Assembly: GCA_020152595.1 (NCBI GenBank)
Contig: JAIGNY010001609.1
Coordinates: forward strand, 277,001 to 341,000
DNA length: 64,000 bases
Direction of reading: 5' to 3'
Source: Chiridota heheva
Lineage: Eukaryota; Echinodermata; Holothuroidea; Apodida; Chiridotidae
Of this stretch, positions 13,901 through 21,954 are shown one piece after another. The notes below the pieces were generated by a model, which was not told where the DNA came from, did no database searches, and saw only the letters and a list, made by a program, of their open reading frames with translations. Position numbers and translations under genes: made by a program. Within the stretch, counting starts at the first letter, position 1; each line of letters begins with the position of its first letter.

Positions 13901-15475
13901 CCTATGGTAAAGAGTAAATATGATAGGGCTTATGGCAGGGGTCAAAATTGGAAAAAAATTGCCACTTTTCCACAGAACAGTACTTTCTCCAATAATACTG
14001 TTCTGGACCAAATTTCACTAGTCCAACTTTTTGCCGAATGCAGGACAAATTCCTTTCTTCGAAATGGGCTTCATTTCAAATACTTTATTCGTTAATATGT
14101 GGAAATATGTATGTTGGTTATTAGTATTTATATGATGTGACATCCAGTTGCATACAGTCCTACAAGTACAGGCAGCCTTGCATATGTGTATTAATGATTA
14201 ATTGCTGGCAAGGTGGGAAAAAACAATTGTAAATAGGAAGAAATTATTTTCATGATAATCTTGTTTGACATGCATGCATATTTTATTAGCAGAAATCCAG
14301 GTATTGATCATTGATGCCACATGCTTGTGAAAAGAACACTGTTTCACCAGAACAGCAGTGTTTGAAAAATCACTGTTCCTGCATAAAAAGCACTGTTCTT
14401 GGAACAGTGGCAAATTCGACCACTGTATGGTAAAGAGTATTTATAAAGATGTTTAAAAAAAACATATTACAAAAGAATCTACCAAAAGTGATTTGTGATG
14501 TAAATACATCACAAATTAGGGTGTTTCAGCTGACGTCATGAGGTCACATTTCTTTGTTTACATTGCCATTTTGTTGGTAAAAAAACTGTTTTCTGCTGTA
14601 CTCTTAATTTGATAAGGCTCACATTTCCAACTGCCCAGACATGGCCAGTGAAGTCATGTTTCAGTACATTTATAGAAAAAATAGTCTATGTGCATTGAAG
14701 CACGACATCCCTGGCCATGTCTGGGCAGTTGAAAATGTGAGCCTTTCCTTAGACTAACATACATATGATTTGCAGCAAGCACTTTATATAGGCTTTGTCT
14801 GAGTATAGCGAACAATCAGCTGGCATTAGTGTTTAAGTTATTCTTCGTATACCCAGTGAGTCTATAAAACTTAAGGAAAATATGAAGTAAAATCGGACGC
14901 AGAATTTTTTTTGCAAATAGTAAAATTCACTGAACTGGTACTGGAAGGATAGCATGTAGTATGTTTGTTGTATGTGTGATGTAACTGGGCTGTGTGAAGA
15001 CACGTGAAATGCAACGACGCCTCTGCCCTGCAAAATGAAGTCCAGTTGAAATGCAACGACGCCTCTGCCCTGCAAAATGGAGTCCAGTTGAAGTGATGAA
15101 TCCCTCTATTGATGCCTGAGATTTGGTAATTGAGTTTGATGAAATGTTTGCTTCTTTCATGGTTTGTAATAGATTGGAAAACAATTGAGCTAATGTTGCC
15201 TCTGCATGTCCATACACCTTTAAGCATTTATATTAATCATCTAGAAACATACCTTTATTTGGGAATATTTTGCCATCTCCTTACAGGGTGAAAGAGCCAC
15301 TGGTGTTGGTGTAGCGCTTCTTCTTGCCTTGTTGGAAAGGCTTCCAACTCATCCCTCCTCCAGGCTGTCTCGCCTCTCGGCTGCTCCGATGAAGATGAAA
15401 TGGTTGAAAATGCAACTAAGAAAATCCGTCTTATTTAATTTGTACACTATCCGTGACATGTATAAAGGTATATGA
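1885..15475 (+). CDS. NPEPL1: M17-family aminopeptidase, NPEPL1-like (3' half of gene, seven exons)
   Basis: Joined exons 1885-1962, 4018-4118, 5054-5108, 7120-7264, 8475-8575, 12249-12359 and 15287-15475 keep one open frame of 259 codons to TGA at 15473-15475. All acceptors end in AG and all donors begin GT. The product is the C-terminal, catalytic half of a leucyl-aminopeptidase-type metallopeptidase. Known for the family: two divalent metals held by conserved Asp/Glu residues, removing N-terminal residues from peptides, usually cytosolic. Seen here: the ligand Asp in MKRDCGG (1909-1911) and the signature NNTDAEGRL with Asp 5076-5078, Glu 5082-5084 and Arg 5088-5090. MATLTGAQGIATGKYH, CPELHFSEF, HLDIAAP and GERATG are blocks I know from vertebrate NPEPL1 rather than from LAP3. 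The preceding exon(s) with the other metal and lysine residues must lie left of the window, since the family is about 520 residues. The last 40 or so residues are basic and do not resemble the vertebrate tail. Confidence 0.92.
2030..3480 (+). repeat. Degenerate tandem-module repeat with GGGCGGGGC boxes (copy 1)
   Basis: Starts with a TGTATG-rich microsatellite and aactcaagaacag-like text, then repeats diverged modules of roughly 100-200 bp, each holding a variant of agtgggcggggcttaa (near 2168, 2348, 2502, 2790, 2930, 3091, 3200, 3307, 3440). Modules also share ttgaatttcattaatatgca and tgtacatgttcatgatgt. Related copies in the opposite orientation lie at 19200-19800 and 53620-55500. No coding capacity is seen. 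It fills most of the intron between exons A and B. Confidence 0.8.
3740..3875 (+). mobile_element. Possible tRNA-derived SINE fragment
   Basis: The text ggtttagctgggagacccag followed by a ctggatcgggcgattcc segment resembles the A and B promoter boxes of a tRNA-derived SINE. The following ttgcctggagcttgtcattt resembles a SINE body block. Low confidence, as the boxes are imperfect. Confidence 0.4.
4018..4118 (+). CDS. NPEPL1: NPEPL1 exon B
   Basis: Acceptor ctcaag ends at 4017, and the donor at 4119 is gtaaac. It encodes GFRENLHAVLCLAENAVG followed by PEATRPDDVHTLYSG and ends in phase 2, so an Arg codon is split with exon C. The intron before it (1963-4017) holds the tandem-module repeat. Confidence 0.92.
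4300..4610 (+). mobile_element. tRNA-derived SINE with an internally triplicated head
   Basis: Begins with a tRNA-like segment (ggacctccgtggtcttgcga). Three tandem units follow at 4334-4403, 4404-4477 and 4478-4551, each starting agcttggcaag, carrying a B-box-like ggttcaatccc variant, and ending with a cttcacagctggtttat variant. The body continues through tgtatataaccttagctg. The same body lies at 8700-8790, and related heads lie on the minus strand at 17315-17395 and 18447-18924. Confidence 0.75.
4611..5053. other. Intron sequence, nothing recognised
   Basis: AT-rich intron, with a T-run next to a G-run near 4837-4855. No exon or repeat I can support. Confidence 0.6.
5054..5108 (+). CDS. NPEPL1: NPEPL1 exon C (M17 signature NTDAEGRL)
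   Basis: Acceptor ttttag ends at 5053, and donor gtaagt is at 5109. It encodes TVEINNTDAEGRLVLGDG. This is the diagnostic M17 aminopeptidase signature, carrying two metal-binding acidic residues and the conserved catalytic-site Arg. Confidence 0.95.
5109..6257. other. Intron sequence between exons C and D, nothing recognised
   Basis: AT-rich. Short open frames here have no recognisable protein similarity and no gene-like context. Confidence 0.6.
6258..6738. mobile_element. TTAA-flanked non-autonomous DNA element
   Basis: TTAA at 6254-6257 and 6739-6742 brackets ends CCTTTCTGGGTTT and, inverted, CCTTTCCAGGTTT. The 4-bp TTAA duplication is typical of piggyBac and Kolobok transposons. There is no transposase frame in 481 bp, so it is a MITE-type remnant in the intron between exons C and D. 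Confidence 0.6.
7120..7264 (+). CDS. NPEPL1: NPEPL1 exon D
   Basis: Acceptor cttacag ends at 7119, and donor gtgagt is at 7265. It encodes VSYAAKDLKADIIVDMATLT, then GAQGIATGKYHSAVL and NNEDWERACSIAG, ending in phase 1. DMATLTGA is the conserved M17 core block. Confidence 0.95.
7385..7750. repeat. Dispersed repeat in the exon D-E intron (also at 23.55 kb)
   Basis: Shares text such as caatttctatattggttgaa, tttgtgatgtatgact, gaaaataccaaggt and attcaaattgatacctga (with differences) with 23555-23930 in the same order and orientation. It is either an old dispersed element or a segmental copy. A shorter related piece lies near 13150-13210. Confidence 0.7.
7901..8330 (+). mobile_element. Full-length-looking tRNA-derived SINE
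   Basis: Head: ttagctggcagagtgcatga (A-box-like, near 7912), then cgggttcaaggttgggt (B-box-like, near 7949). The body contains a GC-rich block, cgatccttcggaggggacgt then taagctgtcagtcccggcag. I recognise this as resembling conserved SINE central regions in marine invertebrates, but I cannot name the family with certainty. It sits in the exon D-E intron. Confidence 0.65.
8475..8575 (+). CDS. NPEPL1: NPEPL1 exon E
   Basis: Acceptor tttttag ends at 8474, and donor gtaagt is at 8576. It encodes KNSGDLVFPLVFCPELHF and SEFASAVADMKNSVA. A decayed duplicate of this exon lies about 4.4 kb downstream at 12845. Confidence 0.95.
8700..8795 (+). mobile_element. SINE body fragment
   Basis: Matches the 3' body of the SINE at 4514-4605 (gtgcttcacaactggtttat, tatataaccttagctg, gggtgtaaaatg). 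It is followed directly by a LINE 3' tail. Another copy lies near 20965-21035. Confidence 0.65.
8800..8998 (+). mobile_element. LINE 3' end fragment
   Basis: Pyrimidine-rich 3' untranslated text ending in aggcacaatttgaccctcat, tgccgtggtgcc and then an A/AAAC-rich tail. The same end recurs at 12597-12785 and 52838-53372, and in a related form at 33372-33895 and 44452-44605. Confidence 0.7.
9000..9840. repeat. AT-rich intron with small local duplications
   Basis: A short repeat of ggggtggggctgtttt and tactaataacatgt occurs two to three times at 9120-9240. A second local duplication carries gttaggatctgtcac near 9642 and taggatcagtcacc near 9807, each followed by a ttttcagatacag variant. No exon seen. 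Confidence 0.55.
9845..10235. mobile_element. Left half of a TTAA-type foldback element (interrupted)
   Basis: Matches the left half and centre of the intact foldback at 43071-43628: atcttatatgaaagaggact, gagatatttaagtttaaag, then the reverse complement of the 43.3 kb centre. The right half resumes at 11915 after the minisatellite-bearing insert. The left TTAA end is not recognisable. Confidence 0.7.
10236..11914. mobile_element. 1.7-kb minisatellite-bearing insert (copy 1)
   Basis: Flanked on both sides by the 8-bp string gcatgcga (10228-10235 and 11915-11922). The unique part (10236-10690) contains repeated cctcagaaaatgttaaag text. The rest is a variable 18-24-bp minisatellite with core gatgccatgtgggacatggg, broken once by an AT-rich piece (10905-10975). 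The same layout recurs at 50060-51795. I see no terminal inverted repeats and no real coding sequence. Confidence 0.75.
10690..11860. repeat. Minisatellite, 18-24-bp unit gatgccatgtgggacatggg
   Basis: Several dozen imperfect units read by eye. Open frames here on both strands come from the repeat, with HGIPPYVPHGIPP-like cycles, and are not genes. Confidence 0.9.
11915..12186. mobile_element. Right half of the interrupted TTAA-type foldback element
   Basis: Carries aaatcgcaggacaaaatatg, ctagtctgatttcagtcatt and ctgaactaatcct, then TTAA at 12183-12186. It is colinear with the right arm of the intact copy at 43071-43628. It ends some 60 bp before exon F. Confidence 0.75.
12249..12359 (+). CDS. 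NPEPL1: NPEPL1 exon F
   Basis: Acceptor ctctgcag ends at 12248, and donor gtaagt starts at 12360. It encodes DRNNAQSSCAGLFIFSHLGF and EFPGVWLHLDIAAPCYS, 37 codons, phase 0 at both ends. The HLDIAAP block is conserved in M17 enzymes. Confidence 0.95.
12597..12785 (+). mobile_element. LINE 3' end fragment
   Basis: Same 3' text as 8800-8998: cacccatgcacctcctctct, gatcccagctttc, then aggcacaatttgaccttgct and an AAAC tail. It lies just upstream of the decayed exon E copy. Confidence 0.7.
12820..12940 (+). pseudogene. NPEPL1: Decayed duplicate of NPEPL1 exon E
   Basis: The text from ttcatttttag through gcaaaaatagcggtgacctc is identical to the acceptor and start of exon E (8464-8494). The copy then diverges but stays alignable to about 12940. 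In the exon E frame it has stops (TGA at 12889-12891, TAA further on), and the donor is lost. It sits in the intron between exons F and G, out of order, so it cannot be used in a normal transcript. Confidence 0.85.
13309..14452. repeat. 28-bp minisatellite (split by a DNA element)
   Basis: Unit gggcctatggtaaagagtaa plus ttatgata, most regular at 13309-13560 and 13800-13935, with degraded units between. It resumes with tatggtaaagagt at 14426 after the inserted element 13936-14425. Confidence 0.9.
13936..14425. mobile_element. hAT-like non-autonomous element inside the minisatellite
   Basis: Ends CAGGGGTCAAAATTGG and, inverted, CAGTGGTCGAATTTG. Inverted subterminal text includes ccacagaacagt and aacagtggca. 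tatgg is found at 13931-13935 and 14426-14430, which may be a 5-bp target duplication or part of the repeat unit. No transposase. Confidence 0.6.
14614..14745. repeat. Near-perfect 34-bp inverted repeat
   Basis: Arms 14614-14647 and 14712-14745 (aaggctcacatttccaactg onward to catggcca) pair with about one mismatch around a 64-base spacer. It could be a small foldback element or an RNA hairpin within the last NPEPL1 intron. Confidence 0.85.
15006..15089. repeat. 42-bp tandem duplication
   Basis: Two units starting gaaatgcaacgacgcctctg at 15006 and 15048 are nearly identical. Confidence 0.9.
15287..15475 (+). CDS. NPEPL1: NPEPL1 terminal exon G
   Basis: Acceptor cttacag ends at 15286. It encodes GERATGVGVALLLALLERL and then a serine-, basic- and methionine-rich tail ending DMYKGI before TGA. 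The start of the exon is clearly homologous to the M17 C-terminus. The tail after about residue 20 is lineage-specific, or could be read-through beyond an unrecognised donor. Confidence 0.85.
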   Translation, partial: GERATGVGVALLLALLERLPTHPSSRLSRLSAAPMKMKWLKMQLRKSVLFNLYTIRDMYKGI

Positions 15476-15505
15476 AATTGTAGTTGTGTTCATATATATA
15501 TGACA

Positions 15506-15511
15506 AATAAA
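15506..15511 (+). terminator. Likely polyadenylation signal of NPEPL1
   Basis: A canonical AATAAA lies 31 bases after the stop codon. It is the first in the 3' flank. The cleavage site itself cannot be read from sequence alone. Confidence 0.55.
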
Positions 15512-17300
15512 CAATTTCTTACCAAATATTTGTAAGAATCTTTCATGAAATAAGAAAAATTGAATGTTGAAATGCAATGAAACATGCATATAATCTTAAT
15601 GTATCTATATGTGTGCAGCTATGCTTACCTAAGATTTATAATTTTTCTATTAATTTTCTTTACAATTTTGAATGGCTTTTATTTCAAGGATCTCTGTATG
15701 AGGAATGTGTATTAGTTGAAATTTCATTTTTAGACTTAATTTTGTTTTGAAATTACTTAAAATTAAAAAACTATGTACTTCCAGCATACTTATTTTATGT
15801 AATAGAGAATTTCATTTCTAAGTAGAACAGTTTCAGTGTTACAGAGGATTACAATTTTAAGACCTTTCTCATGTACAACATTTGTTGCAAGGTGAAGGCA
15901 TTTTCAAGAATTGTATGTAATTCTTATAAATGTTATGTTGCAAATTGAAACATTCCTATAGCATCTTTCCCATGGAAATGTTGATTGGGAATGTAAGCAA
16001 AGAATTGAAGAAATTCTCGAGTCAAATGCAGCTGCTCTTCTACATACTCTGGAGCCAAAATATAATATTTGCAGAGTTGGAATTAATTAAAAAAATTCCA
16101 CGGTCCTGAATAAAGGTGTCAAAAATCATCCCACAAAAACATTGTGACGGAAATGATATTAATGTAGTAAAAACATCTTTATATACTTACACATATTCCT
16201 AATTTACTATTCATCACACAATTATGTGAGGAGACGTTCTTAGAGCAACGAACCTGAAACAAATGTGGACGAAACCTTAACTTTTTAGCGCATATACTGT
16301 TGCTTACTCAATTTCTTCCCGCGAATTTCCATTGAACCATCGGAACAGTGGCTTTTTTCAGTTCAAAATATATGCAGTTTCCGGTTGCAGACGGACCATT
16401 TTTAAGTGATTTTCAAAATAAGGAAAAGAGATAGTCCTAGCAAGAAATAACAGAAAGTAAAATTTTCCTCAAAAGGTGAATAAATCAAATCTTCTGTTTT
16501 TTTTTTTTCTTTTTGTACAGTGCCTTGTTGTACTAAGGCAATATCTTATAAGTTAACACTAAAACTAGAAGCTAAATCAGTTATTTTGTTTTTGGCCTTG
16601 TTGTACTAAGGCAATGGTTATACATAACAACACTAAAACTAGAAGCCAAACGTTGTGTGGTTCCAATGCCTTATTTTTAGAAGCTGTTGTACATGTAGTG
16701 CAGGTGGGATGATAACATTATTTGATCAAATGTCACTCATTATAATTAACATTTGTGGATATTAAGATCTGCTTAATTTCATTTTGTTAATCAGTTAAGA
16801 GCCCCCAGTGAGATCCCATTTGAATTTCAAGTCAGCATGTTTCATGACCCCAAGTTCCTCGAAACAGAGAAATGTTTGGTATTATAGTCATATAATTGAA
16901 GTAATTTTGTACTAGGCGACCATGGAAGAAAAGAAGAGATTTTTTTTTTTATCCATCGTAAATTAAAAAGTCCTATTTTATTAGATGGGAGAGAGGCATT
17001 TCATCTTCATCGAAATGGCTTAATAAACTCTTAACATCCCTTCAAGCTTCATCCATGAATTGGGCTGGGGACATAGCTTGATCAAGGAAGGCAACACTTT
17101 GGGGTCTAAGAGAAACCCATTGGATCAAAGAATATTCTGAACTTTTAAAATATTATCTGAAAGTGTGTGTGTGAGTGGAGGGAAGGGTAGACATCTATAA
17201 AGAAAAGGATTGATAATTGATTATTAAATAATGAAAATGTAATAGTCCAGATTTTAAGGGGAAATCCAAATATTTTGTTGGAATAATTTTGTATTCAGAG
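15512..17300. repeat. NPEPL1 3' flank; a 73-bp partial tandem duplication only
   Basis: AT-rich, with no exon seen. At 16522-16594 and 16595-16653 a unit beginning gccttgttgtactaaggca and containing acactaaaactagaagc is repeated. Its start is itself near-palindromic. Confidence 0.6.
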
Positions 17301-17314
17301 ATGTTATACATTTT

Positions 17315-17395
17315 GGAGACCCACCAGGAATTGAACCAGGGACGCTAGATTGTCAAGCTGCTGCTATGATCAATAGATCACTGAGGTCTTTTAAT
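17315..17395 (-). mobile_element. tRNA-derived SINE head
   Basis: The reverse complement reads gacctcagtgatctattgat, then ctggttcaattcctggtggg: A- and B-box-like text of the SINE family at 4300. Probably a pseudo-tRNA head rather than a working tRNA gene. Confidence 0.65.
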
Positions 17396-17624
17396 TGCTT
17401 AAGCTTATAGATAATTAAACAGCCATAGGTTATCTGCTAATGATAATCAACCCATGAATGAATCATCTGAATAAATGAAAGAATTGCTTAATAGAGACAT
17501 TTATCTGTAACTTCAGGAATTTGTAACTGCATAGAAAAGTTTGAATAAATATATTTTGATAGGTGGAAGGCATGGAGCATATTGAAAATGCAATGAATAT
17601 TCATTACCCTTGAGGGGTGTCAGT

Positions 17625-18045
17625 GGAGTCATAGAATATAGCGAGGGCTTAATTCCAAGCTGTATGGGGCTTAATTCTAAGTTGTGTGGGAGCTTAATAC
17701 CAAGTTGCCGTGGGAGCTTAATTCTAAGTTGCCATGGGAGCTTAATTCCAAGTTGCCGTGGGAGCTTAATTCCAACTTGCCGTGGGTCTTAATTCCAAGT
17801 TGTGAGGGGACTTTATTTCAAGTTGTGTGGGGCTAATTTCCAGCTGTGGGTGGAGGAGGCTTAATTTCAAGCTGTGGGAGGAGGGGGCTTAATCATAAGT
17901 TGTGTGTGGGGCTTGGATCTAAGCTCTGCTGGTTTTCATTACAAGCTTTGTGGGCACTTAATTTAAAGCTGTGTGGGCTTAATTCCAAGCTGTGTGGGCT
18001 TAATTCCAAGCTAGGGGCTTAATTACAAGGTGTGTGTTAAGGAGG
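17625..18045. repeat. 24-bp minisatellite, gggagcttaattccaagttg unit
   Basis: Units such as gggagcttaattccaagttg plus ccgt are most regular at 17690-17800, then drift to ggcttaattccaagctgtgt variants. Confidence 0.85.
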
Positions 18046-18446
18046 GGGGGAGGGAAATTCTTAGCTATATAGGGGATTTTGAAGTCATATGTGGGAAAGT
18101 AGGGGATTTAAACATGTATAGGGGAAATAATGATTTTAAGACTACGATCGAGTGGTGAGTTTACGTTAAGGATTGAAATAAGAGAAAGAATTCTTTGCTT
18201 TATCAGCCAATCTATGCTGAGGTTTACGGGTCCTGTTCTAAGCAATAGTCCCAGTTGATGTCAATTTCCCCCCTCCCTTAGTTGATTGGTAGGTGCTAAT
18301 ACACTTAATATTTGTGTTTTAAACTGACAAAGCTTTTACATTAATTCTTAAAATGTAAATAGATATATTGGGTATTTTACATCCAGTCTTCCAATAGTTA
18401 AAATTATATAAAGATAATCCACCTGTGAAGAACTGATGGATAAGGA

Positions 18447-18924
18447 CCCGCTGGGAATTCAACCAGGGATATCTAATTTGGCAATGTCATGATATGACCA
18501 CTAGCAGACCTGCCAACTAGTACGATTTTGCCGTATTTAATACAGAAAAATGTTGAGAATACGATTGTACGTTTTTTGGCACCAGAATACGTTTTTTTTT
18601 TTTACTCATACTTTTTACGTTTGTTTGGCGTTCATGTTTTCTTTTTGTCCATTTTAGCTGACCTAACGATTCAGATTCAAAATACGATTTATAACCATTT
18701 GCGGCTGCCGCCAAAAAGTGTAGACTACAAGTTAATTATGCATAAGGCAACCTACCTGCAACAGAGTTCCGATCAAGTTTAAGTACTCCAGTTCTATCAG
18801 TAAATCTTTGTTTTGTACATTTTGTTTGAAGAGTACAGTTTTTTTTATTAAAAATACAACTTTTGTAGTTCCAGAATACAGTTTGGTGATCCTAAAGGTT
18901 GGCAGGTCTGCACTAGACCAAAGT
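18447..18924 (-). mobile_element. tRNA-derived SINE head, split by a MITE
   Basis: The reverse complement of 18911-18924 plus 18447-18504 reads ggtctagtggtcatatcatg, then ccctggttgaattcccagcg, the tRNA-like head seen at 4300 and 17315. The MITE at 18505-18910 sits exactly in the A-box-like segment. Confidence 0.7.
18505..18910. mobile_element. MITE with 13-bp TIRs and 6-bp target duplication (copy 1)
   Basis: Starts CAGACCTGCCAACTAGT and ends with GTTGGCAGGTCTG, flanked by CACTAG at 18499-18504 and 18911-18916. The interior has no coding sequence. Copy 2 is at 30925-31321, and an internal fragment is at 58341-58433. A 6-bp duplication is unusual. Dada-type transposons make 6-7-bp duplications, but assignment needs more evidence. 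Confidence 0.85.
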
Positions 18925-19199
18925 ATATGCTACTTCTAAGCTTTTAGATAAGTATACAGTCACTAATGATGACCAATCCGTGAAACATCCTTTGCAACTG
19001 TTGTGATTGTTCAGCATTAAGAAGGAATGCACTTCAAAGGTGGCAGTCTTGCCATCGTCTATCAATTCATTTAGTCTTTGTCCCGAGAGAACAATAATGT
19101 TATTACAGATAATAAACAAAGGTACTTCCGTTTATGAAAGGGTAATAATTCACAACAGTATAAAAAGAGATTAATTTGATAGAAATTTACAGGTTGTGG

Positions 19200-19800
19200 G
19201 TAGAGTCAAGATAGATATTTGTTTATTTCAAAATTAATTAAGTATGGCAATTTTACAACATAAGCATGTGCACACTATCTAATGACATAAGAATGCCACA
19301 TAAGAACCAAAAATGGCATACACTAAGCTCCACCCACTCATTAACATGATATCGACACCAAAAACAATAAGACCATCTTTGAGTCATTAATCAATGTGCC
19401 AAATTTGACATGCCACTGATGATTGGTTCACGGGATAACTGTTTATACAAGCTGTTTTTAGTAAAACCACATGATGCCCCTTCCACAACTCATATCAGTG
19501 GTTTTGAACATTTTTATGAGATGGGCATCTGCATCAACCCTTACACCTTATTTTGGTCGACAAAGATGCAGAACAGACATACGTTTATTAAAATACGAGC
19601 ATTTGAAGGTTTTTACCTTTTGCCCTGCCCACTCATTAATATGCATGATATCGATACTAAAAACAATAGGAACCATCTATGGGTCATGATGCATCTATGT
19701 GCCAAATATGACATGGCATGTGATGTACTGCTAAAGAGATATCGTGTTTACAAGCAAAGCATCAGACAGACATACACACATAGGTAGGTATGTATGTACG
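19200..19800 (-). repeat. Tandem-module repeat (copy 2, inverted)
   Basis: Contains agctccacccactcattaac, cctgcccactcattaatatg, ccaaatatgacatgg and gagatatcgtgtttacaag, the reverse complement of the 2.03-3.48 kb family. It ends in the same TATGTA-rich microsatellite. Confidence 0.7.
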
Positions 19801-19975
19801 TACGTGGTGTATTACATATTTATGAACGTACATATGTACGAACATACGTACGTATGTATGTACGTGATGCATTACATATTTATTAAAGTATGTATGTACG
19901 AACGTACGTATGTATGTACGTGATGTATTACTTATTTATTAATGTACGTATGTTCGTGATGTATTACATATTTAG
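19780..19975. repeat. TACG/TATG microsatellite with a 30-60-bp superstructure
   Basis: Runs of acgtacgtatgtatgtacgt separated by gatgtattacatatttat, repeated about four times. Confidence 0.9.
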
Positions 19976-21950
19976 GTGAAATGCAGTTTGAAAGACTGCT
20001 TTTATACCTCAGATGGAGCATATTTGTTTATATGGGTATAACTCTTGCAATAGATATTCTTAGAAAACAATCTGCTTATACACAAGCATTAATTGTTAAT
20101 ATCCCTTATCCACGTTGGCGTAAGAACCCATTGAGTGGCACAACTAGAGTAATGGTGACTTGTGAGCAATTTGGCGCTCAACTGAATCACCAAGAGTTGT
20201 TTGGAGGACAACTGAAAAGAACCAAAAAATTGTAATGTAACTGACATTTGCCTGAGCATATAACCTTGCCTGAATTTCGCGTATGTCTGCCTGAAAATGG
20301 ACTATTGCTGCCTCCTATACCTCCACCACCTACAACTATGCACACACTCAAAATATACTGACTATATCACCTCAACCCATCTTGGACTATGTTTCAAAGA
20401 TTCATGACTGTACCACCCCACCCCATCTTTGACTATGTTTCAAATTTCATGACTGTACCACCTCACCCCATCTTAAACTCTGTTTCAAATATTTGCTCAA
20501 ATTTGAAGCAAATAATGTACTGATGCATATACCTGATAGCATGAAAATTATATCAATGTTGTTCATATCACCCTGCACAACTTAACCGGATGTTTCCTTA
20601 CAACGTGCTAAACATACTAGTACTAGTAAGTTTGTATTTGCCGTTCAAGATGCTGGTATTTGGCAGTATCAAATTATAAACTTAAAACCAGCAACTAAAA
20701 GACTTGTTTAGGCTTGATATGCTAAGTTTGTAGAAACATTAAGTTAATGTTGAAGTTAGGTTGATACAGAATTGTACAGGGAGGGGGTGGGGAAGAGGGG
20801 GGGGGATCTAACGAAACTTTCATGTTCTGTCTTTTTTTCCCTCTCTTATTTGCCATTGCTGAAAAAGAATATTCCATTGAGTTAATAAAAGTAATATCAA
20901 TAATGAAAAAAGGCTTATAGTGTGTGTTTGTTTCCAGTTTCCTTTTTGTATTATCTGTAAGTTCCTGGTGTGTTAACTGCCGTGGACATCTCTATATATC
21001 TTAAGCTGTTTAGAAAAGGGATCTAAATTACTTGCATTGCCTCTTCAAGTTATAGAATTTCATTTTACAAACTAACCTGCCTGTTTCTACCAACCTAACT
21101 TTCGTTGTTAAACTACTATTAATGGTATATGGACAGGTAGTGATTTTGCCATAAATATGTTCCTTTTAATATTCTGAACATTTCATTAACATACATTTAT
21201 CAGAAATTTCCACTTGTTTCTGAAATATTCGTGAAAAAGTGAAAATTATGCCCCAAGAAACGGCTGGACTTCCACTATACAAAAAAAAGGTGATGTAAGG
21301 ATAAGGACACGGCGAGGCATACAATGCATAACGTTCCACAGTGTCACATTGATCTAGGCTACGTCAAAACATCTGTTTCATTGAATCAGACATCAGAATA
21401 TCGCTTACTTAGCAATATACAAATTATTTTAGGACATTTTGTTGTGGATAAAGAGTAAATATTGACTAAAGTTACGATCCATTATTTCTTTATCTTTGGT
21501 GAACTCCACTTGTTACGTTAGGCTGTACTGTATGGCACATTGTAACTTTCACATAGTGTTATTGAGCGTTATTGTTGTACTGTCTTATCTTTTGTCATGA
21601 AAAAAGCAATGCGTAATGAGCATACGTTTGGAGACCTAAAATTAAGCCAGATTTTTCTCATTTTGGGATTGATTTGTACATTTGTATCAATTTATGCAAA
21701 ATGGTTGCTACCTGTCCATATACCCGTAACATTTACATTGATACTATAATTATCGATCACTAACCCTCGTTAGATGGAGAACGCAAATGGGGACCTCCAT
21801 TTAACCCGTTTTCAGTCTGACTGTATAATATTGAAATTTGTATTAATTTTCCTCACAAGTTTTCATCATTCATAGCGTGACCCAAAAGGGGCGAAAATCT
21901 CTTTTAAAGCCCCATTTCAAAGTGAAAATTAAGAGTAAAACCCCATATGT
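19976..21950. other. No gene seen; short tandem text and a SINE tail fragment
   Basis: A roughly 50-bp unit with tcatgactgtaccacc, ccccatct and actatgtttcaaa repeats about three times at 20340-20500. A SINE body fragment (gtggacatctctatatatct) lies at 20965-21035. The open frame at 19981-20235 has no recognisable similarity. Confidence 0.5.
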
Positions 21951-21954
21951 GTAG

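Noticed and set aside
10690..14452. CRISPR-like arrays
   Set aside because: Units are contiguous, with no unique spacers, and the genome is eukaryotic.
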